Shown piece by piece: positions 43,646 through 51,550 of a stretch of 64,000 nucleotides of DNA. Source of the DNA: Bacillota bacterium (GTDB lineage: Bacteria > Bacillota > Clostridia > Acetivibrionales > DTU013); NCBI GenBank assembly GCA_023426125.1, contig JAFABI010000025.1, positions 124,001 through 188,000 of the forward strand, given 5' to 3'. Made by a program: the position numbers and the translations under genes. The notes beneath the pieces are model-generated. The model did no database searches and was not told where the DNA came from. It was given only the letters and a program-made list of their open reading frames with translations. Each line of letters opens with the position of its first letter. The first letter of the stretch is position 1.

Positions 43646-43858
43646 TCAATACTTTAAATGCATGACATCCTCCAGCAGGTATGCGATGGCTTTTATCGGG
43701 CTTGGGATTGGTATATCCAGGACGTAAAGCGAACCGAGGGAAAAGGAGATAAGGAAGAAGACGATAAAGGCAGCAAGCTCTCTCCATTGCTTGCCCCTAA
43801 CCAGGACCGGCGCCTCGGCCGCCGCAATCAATGCATAAATCGCCAGCAGGATAATCAT
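43646..43858 (-). CDS. small two-TM membrane protein, last gene of the germination operon
   Basis: The 70-residue product has two hydrophobic helices (IILLAIYALIAAAEAPVLV and ELAAFIVFFLISFSLGSLYV) separated by a basic turn RGKQWRE. It overlaps the GerKB gene by four bases (ATGA type) and so is co-translated with it. Many gerA-type operons carry an extra small membrane gene of this kind (the GerD/'fourth subunit' idea remains loosely defined). It is not otherwise recognised. Confidence 0.7.
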   Translation of the reverse strand: MIILLAIYALIAAAEAPVLVRGKQWRELAAFIVFFLISFSLGSLYVLDIPIPSPIKAIAYLLEDVMHLKY

Positions 43859-44952
43859 TGCTTCACCTCATTTGGCCGGGGAAGTTTACGCAAGCCGGCA
43901 ATCAACAAGGTCAGCGGGGGCAAAATATAGATTACCGGAATTGAGTAAATGATGCCGGCGCTGATGGTAATCAGGTTGTGCTCCACCGAAGATTGAAACA
44001 CAATGACGGCCAAAACCGCTTCAATACCGCCAATAGGCAGTATCATCGGAAGATAGGACCGCAAACGGAGAAGCTGTGAAATTGAGACGGCGATGGCATA
44101 ATAAAAAAGGCAGCACTTTAAAAATTGCATCATTGTCTGCCCTATTCCAACCAGCAGGTCCATCCTTGTCAATACCGTCCCTAAATCGATCAGACGTGCC
44201 GCCTGGAAGGAAGGTGACGTCAATACCGATTCCATGCTCCCCAGGACAAAGGTGTTCCTTAAGGATACCAGCAGCAGGCTTGCAGCCCCCAGAAGCAATC
44301 CCGTCAATGTATTCCGGACAATGTGCCTGGTATCATTCAGGGCAGCCATGATGGTAAGAAAGGTAACAAGTTCTCCGAAAGGGACCGAAGCGATGATATG
44401 CGTACCCTGCAAAAAAATTTTCGGCGACAGTTCAAAGACAGGTAAAATATTGGAAAAATCCATTTTATCCAGCATCAGGATAAATGTGCTGATCACAATA
44501 AAGAAGGCGGTAAAAACAAACAAATGGCTGACCCTGCCGAGATTTTCAATTCCTACTCTTACAGCATAGGCACAGACAGAAATGAAAACAATCAGAAAAA
44601 AAATCAGCGGAGTGTCTGTCATTAAAAAGGTTGTATAAAAGTCACCCAGATCCCGGAAATTAAACGACAGCGTCAGCATGAAAAAGAGGATATAATAGAT
44701 GGATACAGCTTTCCCAAGATATCTGCCGAATACAATGTCATTGATGCGGACAAGGCTTATACCTGCAAAACGTTTGGCCAGCAGCGCATAGGAGAGCACA
44801 ACGGGGACAATGAGCACAAAGCCCGACAATACAACCAGCCAGGTGTCATGTTTGGTCAAGCTGGTGGTAAAGGAAATTAAAAGGACGGAGCCCTGGACAA
44901 AGCCCGCTACAAGAAACATCAACTGCAGGCCGGAAATTTTACCCTTGTCCAT
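43855..44952 (-). CDS. gerKB: spore germination permease-like protein (GerB family)
   Basis: The 365-residue protein has about ten transmembrane helices and is an endospore germination permease of the APC superfamily (GerAB/GerKB); it begins MDKGKISGLQLMFLVAGFVQG. Together with GerKA and GerKC it forms the inner-membrane germinant receptor; the B subunit binds the nutrient. It lies two bases downstream of gerKC. Expression is expected in the forespore. Specific germinant unknown. Confidence 0.92.
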   Translation of the reverse strand: MDKGKISGLQLMFLVAGFVQGSVLLISFTTSLTKHDTWLVVLSGFVLIVPVVLSYALLAKRFAGISLVRINDIVFGRYLGKAVSIYYILFFMLTLSFNFRDLGDFYTTFLMTDTPLIFFLIVFISVCAYAVRVGIENLGRVSHLFVFTAFFIVISTFILMLDKMDFSNILPVFELSPKIFLQGTHIIASVPFGELVTFLTIMAALNDTRHIVRNTLTGLLLGAASLLLVSLRNTFVLGSMESVLTSPSFQAARLIDLGTVLTRMDLLVGIGQTMMQFLKCCLFYYAIAVSISQLLRLRSYLPMILPIGGIEAVLAVIVFQSSVEHNLITISAGIIYSIPVIYILPPLTLLIAGLRKLPRPNEVKQ

Positions 44953-44954
44953 AC

Positions 44955-46184
44955 CTATTCCTCCCCTTTTTCCGGTACAGCCGGCTTTGTTATCAAATCT
45001 GTCTTTACGATCCGGGTCTCGACATCCACCAAAAGCTCAATGGATTTGTACACCGAATCCCAGTCTTGCTCCATTTGCTTCCATTCGCTGCGGTATTTTT
45101 TATGCACCAGCTCGCCAAAACCGAATACGTCGGCGCCGAGTTCTTTTGATTTCTCAAATGCTGCAGTGATTTCCCCGCGGATGATTTCTTCCTGCTTTTC
45201 CTGCAGGAGCTCAAGAGCAGGGAATGTCACAAGGCTTTCCTCCGTCAATTGTTCCGTGATGCTGGCCTCCTCTTTGACTTCGATATGCATATACAGCTTG
45301 CCTTCCCTGAACTGGGGCGTCACTTTGCTTTTTGCCTTCAGTATTTCAAGGACGACCATTCCCTGCCCACCGGGCCCGGTGACATTAATAACCCCGCTTT
45401 TGACCTTACCGGTCACCCACAGGAGCCCCCGTGCCTCATCCCTGTTCAGGGCTCCCACCATTTTGAAATTTTTAAATACCGCAAGCCCGCAAAAACTAAA
45501 ATCACGCTTCCCGGCATCCTGGGAGATCTCAACCAGAGGTGCCATGGGAGAGGAGGTCTTACTCATCATCAGTGCAGAGAAATCCTGAAGATTCATTTTT
45601 ACAAAATGCGAAGTAAACCCATAGGCATTGATGAGTTTGGCGATATGCATTGCAGGCAGCTTTTCCTTTTCCGGTTTTATATTGAGGATATCTTCCGCCG
45701 TGCCGTTGGCTATAAGGATCAGGGCCGTAGGACGCATCTCATGGGTCCTTAGGAAAAAATCCATGTATTTTTCGATGCCTTCGGCTGCAATTTCATTCCC
45801 GAAGACAACCAGCTGGCTGTGGGATAGAAAAAGCCTGTTGCCCGTTTTATGGGTTATATCCCTGACGGTATTAAACAGAGAGGCCTCCGTACTTTGCACA
45901 TTCCAGAATGCCGTGCCTGACCCTCCTCCGCCTTCCTGTGCCGGCTGCCTCATCTCACCCGGCTTTACGATCTGGGCGGTAAAACGTATATTATCCGGTA
46001 TATCGCTTTTATCGACTCCTACGCCGATGACGATTTCCAGGTCGTTTACCTCTCTTGCGCTCCAGCAGCCGGTCAGGCAAAGAAGCAAAAAAACGCATAC
46101 GCCGGTTTTTATTATCCGTTGGCGATCCCTGTTCCTCATTTTGCTATTCTTATTCCTGTTTCGATTCATCATATGGGGCCTCAT
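44955..46184 (-). CDS. gerKC: spore germination lipoprotein, Ger(x)C family
   Basis: The 409-residue protein has a long basic N-terminus followed by a lipoprotein signal with lipobox LTGC (about 36-39) and then WSAREVNDLEIVIGVGVDK, the characteristic start of Ger(x)C proteins. The C-terminal domain ends ELVHKKYRSEWKQMEQDWDS. It is the outer-leaflet, lipid-anchored C subunit of the germinant receptor. The start overlaps the gerKA stop by four bases. Shorter starts (ATG codons at residues 5, 6 and 16) are possible. Confidence 0.92.
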   Translation of the reverse strand: MRPHMMNRNRNKNSKMRNRDRQRIIKTGVCVFLLLCLTGCWSAREVNDLEIVIGVGVDKSDIPDNIRFTAQIVKPGEMRQPAQEGGGGSGTAFWNVQSTEASLFNTVRDITHKTGNRLFLSHSQLVVFGNEIAAEGIEKYMDFFLRTHEMRPTALILIANGTAEDILNIKPEKEKLPAMHIAKLINAYGFTSHFVKMNLQDFSALMMSKTSSPMAPLVEISQDAGKRDFSFCGLAVFKNFKMVGALNRDEARGLLWVTGKVKSGVINVTGPGGQGMVVLEILKAKSKVTPQFREGKLYMHIEVKEEASITEQLTEESLVTFPALELLQEKQEEIIRGEITAAFEKSKELGADVFGFGELVHKKYRSEWKQMEQDWDSVYKSIELLVDVETRIVKTDLITKPAVPEKGEE

Positions 46185-47794
46185 TCGGACTTTGCAGCTC
46201 CCCCGTCATTGTCGTTTTCCTGCGGTAAAACCCGGTCGCCGCTTTGGCGGGTGACATTATAGCGGTAGTTTGTCTTTTTTCCTGAAACCATATTTTTCAA
46301 AGGCGCTCTTATGAAAGTGTCCCTCAGATCCTTGAAGGAAAACGGGGCAATGGGAAAAAGGTAGGGCGTACCGAAAGACCTTAAGGAAGCAAGGTACACA
46401 AGGCATACCAGCAGCCCCATGATAATGCCGAATCCGCCCGCCAGACCTGCAATAGCCAGAAAAATATACCTCAGCAATTTGGATGAGTCTATCTGGGATG
46501 GGACAACAAAGCTGGAAATAGCAGTCGCAGCTACAACGATGATCATAAGGGGGCTGATGAGGCCGGCTGAAACCGCGGATTGTCCCAGGACCAGGGCGCC
46601 CACGATACTGACGGCCGAGCCCACGGGCTTTGGCAGCCGTACGCCTGCTTCCCTGAGGATATCAAAGGTCAGCAGCATCAGGGCGGCTTCCAGGACAGCC
46701 GGAAACGGCACCGGTTCACGCCCCGCAGCCACGGATATCAATAGCTGTGTAGGGATCAGTTCCTGGTGGAATACGGTTAAAGCCACATAGATGGCCGGAG
46801 CCAAAATGCTTATGATATAGGAGGCAAAGCGGATAGCCCTGTTAAAGCTGGAGTAAAGCGTCCTTGAGTAATAATCCTCCGCGGCCTGGAAGCTTTCGAT
46901 GAAGAGCATCGGAACCGTCAGGACAAAGGGCGAGCCGTCCGTCAGGATTGCAACACGCCCCTCCAATATTTTTGCCGCCACCTTGTCCGGTTTTTCATTA
47001 TTGGCAACGGTTGAAAAAACCGAGTAGGGTGAATCCTCAATCAATTGCTCGATATATCCCGACTCCAGGATAGCGTCGGTATGTATGCTTTTCAACCGTT
47101 TTCTTATGTCGTCGGTCAGCTTTTGCTCTGCCTTGTTCTTCAGGTAGGCAATGCAAACATCGGTTTTTGTCCTTGCTCCCACCTGGATGGTCTCGAAGCA
47201 TAAATCCGGGTCTTTGATTCTGCGGCGCAGCAAAACCGTATTGACTTTCAGGTTTTCCGTAAAGCCTTCCCTCGAACCGCGGACAATGTTCTCGGTTTGC
47301 GGGTCGTCAACGCCCCGGGATTCCCATTTTTTTTCATCAATTGCCAGGGCTGCCCCCGACCCCTCCACCAGGAGTATGGTTTCTCCGTTCAGAAGTCTGT
47401 CCAGCAGCTCGGACATCAAGCAGATTTTAAGCCTGGCGCCGATGGAAATCAGGTTTCTTTCCAGGCCGTCGATATCCTCCAGCCCGGCCTGGTCTTTCGT
47501 CGACGACCCAATTGAATCAAGCATCAGGGGCTGCAAAATATTTTTCTGGAGCAGGTCCTTGTCTACCATTCCGTCAACATAGACCAACGCTCCTTTGTTT
47601 TTTTTCTGACTGCCGAAATCAAACCGGCTTATTACAATGTCGCTGCTGCTGTTCAACCGGATTCTCAAGGCTTCAAGGTTCTTTTCCAGCCGCGGGGATA
47701 TAGGCTCGGAAACGCTTTTTTCAGAGCTTTCAGCCGGTTGATTTTCTTTATTCAGCCTGCCGGATCGGGGCTTTTTCCATGTATGTCCGAACAT
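46181..47794 (-). CDS. gerKA: spore germination protein, GerA family
   Basis: AGAGGAAGGG directly before ATG 47794 favours this start (MFGHTWKKPRSG, 537 residues) over an ATG six codons upstream that lacks a ribosome site. A ~280-residue N-terminal cytoplasmic region (starting FDFGSQKKNKGALVYVDG) precedes the membrane domain with about five helices and the conserved IPTQLLISVAAGREPVPFPA segment of the GerA family. It is the A subunit of the receptor that triggers ion release on nutrient sensing. First gene of the operon A-C-B-small. Confidence 0.93.
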   Translation of the reverse strand: MFGHTWKKPRSGRLNKENQPAESSEKSVSEPISPRLEKNLEALRIRLNSSSDIVISRFDFGSQKKNKGALVYVDGMVDKDLLQKNILQPLMLDSIGSSTKDQAGLEDIDGLERNLISIGARLKICLMSELLDRLLNGETILLVEGSGAALAIDEKKWESRGVDDPQTENIVRGSREGFTENLKVNTVLLRRRIKDPDLCFETIQVGARTKTDVCIAYLKNKAEQKLTDDIRKRLKSIHTDAILESGYIEQLIEDSPYSVFSTVANNEKPDKVAAKILEGRVAILTDGSPFVLTVPMLFIESFQAAEDYYSRTLYSSFNRAIRFASYIISILAPAIYVALTVFHQELIPTQLLISVAAGREPVPFPAVLEAALMLLTFDILREAGVRLPKPVGSAVSIVGALVLGQSAVSAGLISPLMIIVVAATAISSFVVPSQIDSSKLLRYIFLAIAGLAGGFGIIMGLLVCLVYLASLRSFGTPYLFPIAPFSFKDLRDTFIRAPLKNMVSGKKTNYRYNVTRQSGDRVLPQENDNDGGAAKSE

Positions 47795-48063
47795 AACCCT
47801 TCCTCTTCGCATTTTTTACCGTAGTACTACAGCGCAAATAACCGAATTATCCTTTGGCCTTAACGATATTTCTGAAAGACGCATGAATGCCGTTAAATTA
47901 ATAAGGTTTACGCTATAGTATTAGTAATAATAAGTATAATTTTCTAAATACAGGAAATCTATGCATGCGCCCATAGAATATTCATATCGCTCCCGCCCGC
48001 TAAAGGAGCCTTTTGTGCACAGAGGGGACGGCGGCTTTAAGCTGAATTTGCATTGCAGCTATT

Positions 48064-48107
48064 TTGCCACAATTTTGCGGAGATTTATAAAGGTGCCTTA
48101 CTATAAA
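48064..48107 (+). promoter_or_regulatory. TTGCCRCAA direct repeat promoter, site C
   Basis: TTGCCACAA (48064-48072) and TTGCGGAGA (48075-48083) are 11 bases apart, with -10 TATAAA at 48102-48107; the 27-base distance from second repeat to -10 is the same as at site B. It is a near copy of the macA-like promoter, placed about 160 bases ahead of the response regulator. The rest of the 47795-48263 spacer has no convincing gene. Confidence 0.75.
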
Positions 48108-48192
48108 ATGATGATATGCCGGGAAAGCAGAAAATGAAATCATTGACGGCATAAAAAGCGCAGGGGGGAGTGGCATGGCGGAAAGAAGGGTT

Positions 48193-48212
48193 TTGCCGCA
48201 ATTTTGCCGCAT
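48193..48212 (+). promoter_or_regulatory. TTGCCRCAA direct repeat, site D (response regulator)
   Basis: TTGCCGCAA (48193-48201) and TTGCCGCAT (48204-48212) are 11 bases apart, followed by GCCGATAAATATT (48231-48243), identical to site A. It lies 51 bases before the regulator's start codon, suggesting autoregulation. Confidence 0.75.
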
Positions 48213-48263
48213 ATGTTCACCCGGATGCCAGCCGATAAATATTTCAGATAAGGAGGCTATTTT

Positions 48264-48968
48264 TTGTTTCAGGTATTTCTGGTCGAAAATGATAGACAAT
48301 TGAACCATATGTTTTCATTGTACCTTCAGAAGGAGGGCTGGGACATAACTTCTTTTCTGAGTGGGGACAAAGCCTTCAGGTATGTGGACCGGTGCCCCCA
48401 CATCTGGGTTCTGGACAGCTGGCTTCCAGGCATGGACGGGTATCAGCTGCTGAATGAGATCAAAGAAAAACACCCTGCCACTCCGGTACTTTTCATTTCC
48501 GAACGCAATTCGGGAAGCGACAGGGTGATCGGTCTGGAAATGGGCTGCGACGATTACCTGGGGAAGCCGTTTTTGCCGAAGGAGCTTGTGATAAGGACGA
48601 GAAAGATACTGGAACGTACCTATGGAAACGGCCTTAATATACTAAAAAACAAAATATACCATGTTGAGGATTACAGGATCGATGAAATGGACCGATGTGT
48701 AAAGAACGGGACCAAAATATTGAAGCTTACCACAAAAGAACTGGACATGCTATTGCTGCTTGCAAAAAATCCTCTCAGGGTATTTACAAGGGAGCAGATA
48801 CTCAGATACCTGTGGAGCGATGATCATTCCGGTTCCGACCGGTCGGTTGACGACCTGGTGAGAAGATTGAGGCTCAAAATGCCTCAACTGAGGGTAGAAA
48901 CGATATACGGATACGGCTACAGGATGCTGAGTACCTCCCTCCCCGAAGTGGTAAGCTATAGCTTGTAA
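48264..48968 (+). CDS. OmpR/PhoB-family response regulator (orphan position)
   Basis: The TTG start at 48264 follows AGGAGG at 48251-48256. The 234 residues comprise a receiver domain (1-115; acidic pocket E8/D10, phospho-acceptor D51 in VLDSWLPGMDG, S79, K101) and a winged-helix DNA-binding domain (about 130-225; LTTKELDMLLLLAKNP, RSVDDLVRRLRLK, IYGYGYRM). Its class binds direct repeats with ~11-base period, and two such repeats lie directly upstream. No kinase gene is adjacent; the kinase at 37466 is the best partner candidate. An intrinsic terminator follows. Confidence 0.93.
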   Translation: MFQVFLVENDRQLNHMFSLYLQKEGWDITSFLSGDKAFRYVDRCPHIWVLDSWLPGMDGYQLLNEIKEKHPATPVLFISERNSGSDRVIGLEMGCDDYLGKPFLPKELVIRTRKILERTYGNGLNILKNKIYHVEDYRIDEMDRCVKNGTKILKLTTKELDMLLLLAKNPLRVFTREQILRYLWSDDHSGSDRSVDDLVRRLRLKMPQLRVETIYGYGYRMLSTSLPEVVSYSL

Positions 48969-48998
48969 GCACTTTACCCCCATACACACCCTAATATG

Positions 48999-49034
48999 CC
49001 CCTGGCAGGCAAAATCCTGCCGGGGATTTTTTTT
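48999..49034 (+). terminator. intrinsic terminator after the response regulator
   Basis: CCCCTGGCAGG (48999-49009) pairs with CCTGCCGGGG (49016-49025) with one bulge, followed by ATTTTTTTT. Confidence 0.8.
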
Positions 49035-49110
49035 GCCCTTTTCTTACATAATTTTTCATAAATGCCCATAGTTTTTCTAAATTTTTTGTCAATTATTCCG
49101 CAATTGCCCG

Positions 49111-49300
49111 TTATCCTAAGTACAGTTCCACGCAAGTCAGTTACCGGATAGGAGCATGTCATTGCGAGGAGCTTGCGACGAAGCAATCTCAGCTTTTAGC
49201 CGGAATTATCATTAAGATTGCCGCGCTCCACTTACGTTGCACTCGCAATGACAAGCGAGTTGATGCCAAACTTAACCGGTAACGAATTGTACTAAGGACA
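49111..49300. repeat. CATTGCGAG inverted-repeat element, copy 2, with longer outer arms
   Basis: The inner part 49158-49252 runs GTCATTGCGAGGAGC to ACTCGCAATGAC. Outer arms TATCCTAAGTACAGTT (49112-49127) plus GTTACCGG and, downstream, CCGGTAAC plus AATTGTACTAAGGACA extend the inverted repeat to ~190 bases. It fills most of the 49035-49365 spacer before the flagellar operon; no clear flagellar promoter was found in the remainder. Confidence 0.65.
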
Positions 49301-49365
49301 TAAAAGGAACTTAAGGTGGAAGTTATTATTTTGACAGTGTTTAGGCACGAAAGGAGTGGAGAAAT

Positions 49366-50163
49366 ATGGGAGTCAACGGAGTCGGCAGTGAGAACTATTC
49401 TTCTTATAACACGAGCAAAAGCAGTTCCGGGGAACTGGGAAAGAACGAATTCCTGAATCTTCTGATCACTCAGCTCAGGTACCAGGATCCGCTGCAGCCG
49501 ATGGACAATACGGAATATGTTTCACAGCTTGCCCAGTTCAGCGCGCTGGAACAAATGAGCAATGTCAGCAATGGAGTATCTTCCATTCAGGCCTTGAGTA
49601 TGACCGGTAAAATGATCACCGCTTCCATAACGGATTCAACAACGGGAAAAAGCACTGCAATCCAGGGAATGGTGGATTCGGTCAAGCTGCAAAACGGAAA
49701 AACCGTACTGATGGTGGAAGGCAAGGAGGTACAGCTGGCGGATGTAACTGCCGTATACGACTTTGAAAGGTCCGATGTGTCCAGCCTGTCCTCGCTGCTG
49801 GGGCAGAATTGCGAAGGGTATGTCTATGATCCGGAAACCATGGATGTACTGCAGGTCAGCGGATTGGTAAGAGGAATCACGAAGGGCGCCTATGAGGATT
49901 ATGCCGTGATGGACGGCGTTGAAGGAGAACTGGAATCAATTCTGTCAAAGGATTACAAGAAAAACCAGGATGAGCTTGAATATCTCCTTGCGCATATCGG
50001 CGAAGAAATCAGCGTTAAAATTACCGACAACGAAACCGGAAAGGTAGTGCCCGTTACAGCCGAACTGGCTGCCGCAAGTAAGGAAAACAAGGTTATCCGC
50101 ATAACGCTGAACAATGTAAAAGTTCCGGTAGACGGCATTTACAATGTTTCACAGGCGGAATAG
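49366..50163 (+). CDS. flgD: flagellar hook-capping protein FlgD
   Basis: The 265-residue protein has the FlgD N-terminal signature: LGKNEFLNLLITQLRYQDPLQPMDNTEYVSQLAQFSALEQM (residues ~24-64, quoted here by its ends LGKNEFL and FSALEQM). This is followed by a tudor-like segment (GMVDSVKLQNGKTVLMVEGKEV) and an unusual C-terminal ~90 residues, mostly acidic and helical, in place of a plain Ig-like cap domain. FlgD caps the growing hook and guides FlgE assembly. GGAGTGGAGAAAT precedes the ATG. It opens the flagellar operon; flgE follows 18 bases later. Confidence 0.87.
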   Translation: MGVNGVGSENYSSYNTSKSSSGELGKNEFLNLLITQLRYQDPLQPMDNTEYVSQLAQFSALEQMSNVSNGVSSIQALSMTGKMITASITDSTTGKSTAIQGMVDSVKLQNGKTVLMVEGKEVQLADVTAVYDFERSDVSSLSSLLGQNCEGYVYDPETMDVLQVSGLVRGITKGAYEDYAVMDGVEGELESILSKDYKKNQDELEYLLAHIGEEISVKITDNETGKVVPVTAELAAASKENKVIRITLNNVKVPVDGIYNVSQAE

Positions 50164-50181
50164 AAGAGGGAGGCGATTCAA

Positions 50182-51546
50182 ATGATGAGGTCCTTATTTT
50201 CAGGCGTATCCGGCTTGAGGGCACACCAGCAGAAAATGGATGTTATCGGTAACAATGTAGCCAATGTGAATACGGTAGGTTTTAAGGCCGGAAGGGTAAC
50301 CTTCAGCGATATTTTCAGCCAGACGCTCAAAGGCGCCACCGGCCCTGATTCAACAACCGGAAGAGGTGGAATCAATCCCATGCAGGTTGGTCTGGGATTG
50401 TCTGTCTCATCCGTAGATACCATTATGACCAGGGGAAGTACCGAGACTACGGGAAGTCAAAATGATCTATGCATCGACGGCAATGGATTTTTCATTGTAA
50501 GAAGCGGTACTACGGGAATGTATATGTTTACCAGGGCCGGTAATTTCACGCTTGACAAAAGCGGCAACCTGGCAACGGCAGACGGAATGAACGTATACGG
50601 CTGGCTGGATTACGGCGGTGTCCGGCAGAATGACGGTTCGTATAAGTTTGATACGGATAGGGAGGTTGAGCCTATAAACATATACTCGGACGATTACAAC
50701 AACAATAAGAGGGTTGTGTCGGCAAAGGCAACGGAAAATGTTTCATTCAGCGGCAGCCTGGATTCTTCGGAGGAAGCCCTGGGCACTGCAGAAGGGACTG
50801 CGCCCGACACTTCGACAGTGGCGCCGCACCACAGCACTACGATGACGGTTTACGACAGCCTTGGCAACAGCCATGAGGTAGAGGTGAATTTTTACAAATG
50901 TTATGTAAATACCGGCGACGCTTCCAATCCGTTAAGCGTCTGGTATTGGGAAATACCGGGCTCCGGCGGGACAACCACATCCGGTGCCGGCGGATTCATC
51001 GAATTTGAAAGCGATGGAGATTTGGTTACCGGCGATACTTCATTCCCTATCACCGGGGAAGTTACCTTCACTCCGGCTGCAAGCACCGGTGCTGCGCCAT
51101 TCACTGCTAAGATTGATTTTTCAGACATAACTGCAAGCAGTGCGGACAGCTCGGTGGAAGCCGACCTGGTGGACGGTTACCCGGCGGGCACACTGGAGGA
51201 CTACAGCATAGGTGCGGACGGGATCATTATGGGAGTATATTCCAACGGGCAGCAGCAGCCTCTGGGAATGATCGCTCTTGCCGGTTTCGCAAATCCGGCG
51301 GGACTGTCGAAGGCGGGCTCAAACTACTATGCGGCAACCGCCAATTCCGGCGATTTCGTTAACGGAGTCGCGGCCGGCTCCGGCGGAACGGGCCTTTTAA
51401 GCGCAGGCAGCCTGGAAATGTCCAACGTGGACCTTTCCAATGAATTCAGCGCGATGATCATCACACAGCGGGGCTTTCAGGCAAACAGCAGGATCATCAC
51501 CACCGCCGATGAAATGCTTCAAGAGCTTGTTAATTTAAAGAGGTGA
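50182..51546 (+). CDS. flgE: flagellar hook protein FlgE
   Basis: The 454-residue protein has the conserved rod/hook N-terminus MRSLFSGVSGLRAHQQKMDVIGNNVANVNTVGFK (here residues ~2-36; key NNVANVNT) and C-terminus ending SNVDLSNEFSAMIITQRGFQANSRIITTADEMLQ (~415-450). The variable hook-surface domain lies between. It polymerises outside the cell into the hook. GGGAGGCGATTCAA precedes ATG ATG. The length is typical. It lies between flgD and flgK. Confidence 0.93.
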   Translation: MMRSLFSGVSGLRAHQQKMDVIGNNVANVNTVGFKAGRVTFSDIFSQTLKGATGPDSTTGRGGINPMQVGLGLSVSSVDTIMTRGSTETTGSQNDLCIDGNGFFIVRSGTTGMYMFTRAGNFTLDKSGNLATADGMNVYGWLDYGGVRQNDGSYKFDTDREVEPINIYSDDYNNNKRVVSAKATENVSFSGSLDSSEEALGTAEGTAPDTSTVAPHHSTTMTVYDSLGNSHEVEVNFYKCYVNTGDASNPLSVWYWEIPGSGGTTTSGAGGFIEFESDGDLVTGDTSFPITGEVTFTPAASTGAAPFTAKIDFSDITASSADSSVEADLVDGYPAGTLEDYSIGADGIIMGVYSNGQQQPLGMIALAGFANPAGLSKAGSNYYAATANSGDFVNGVAAGSGGTGLLSAGSLEMSNVDLSNEFSAMIITQRGFQANSRIITTADEMLQELVNLKR

Positions 51547-51550
51547 TTTC

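Noticed and set aside
48174..48302. Small frame starting ATG 48174 behind GGGGGGAG, overlapping the response regulator start
   Set aside because: It encodes the TTGCCGCAA repeats and reads into the regulator out of frame; a regulatory region is the simpler explanation, though a short leader ORF is not excluded.
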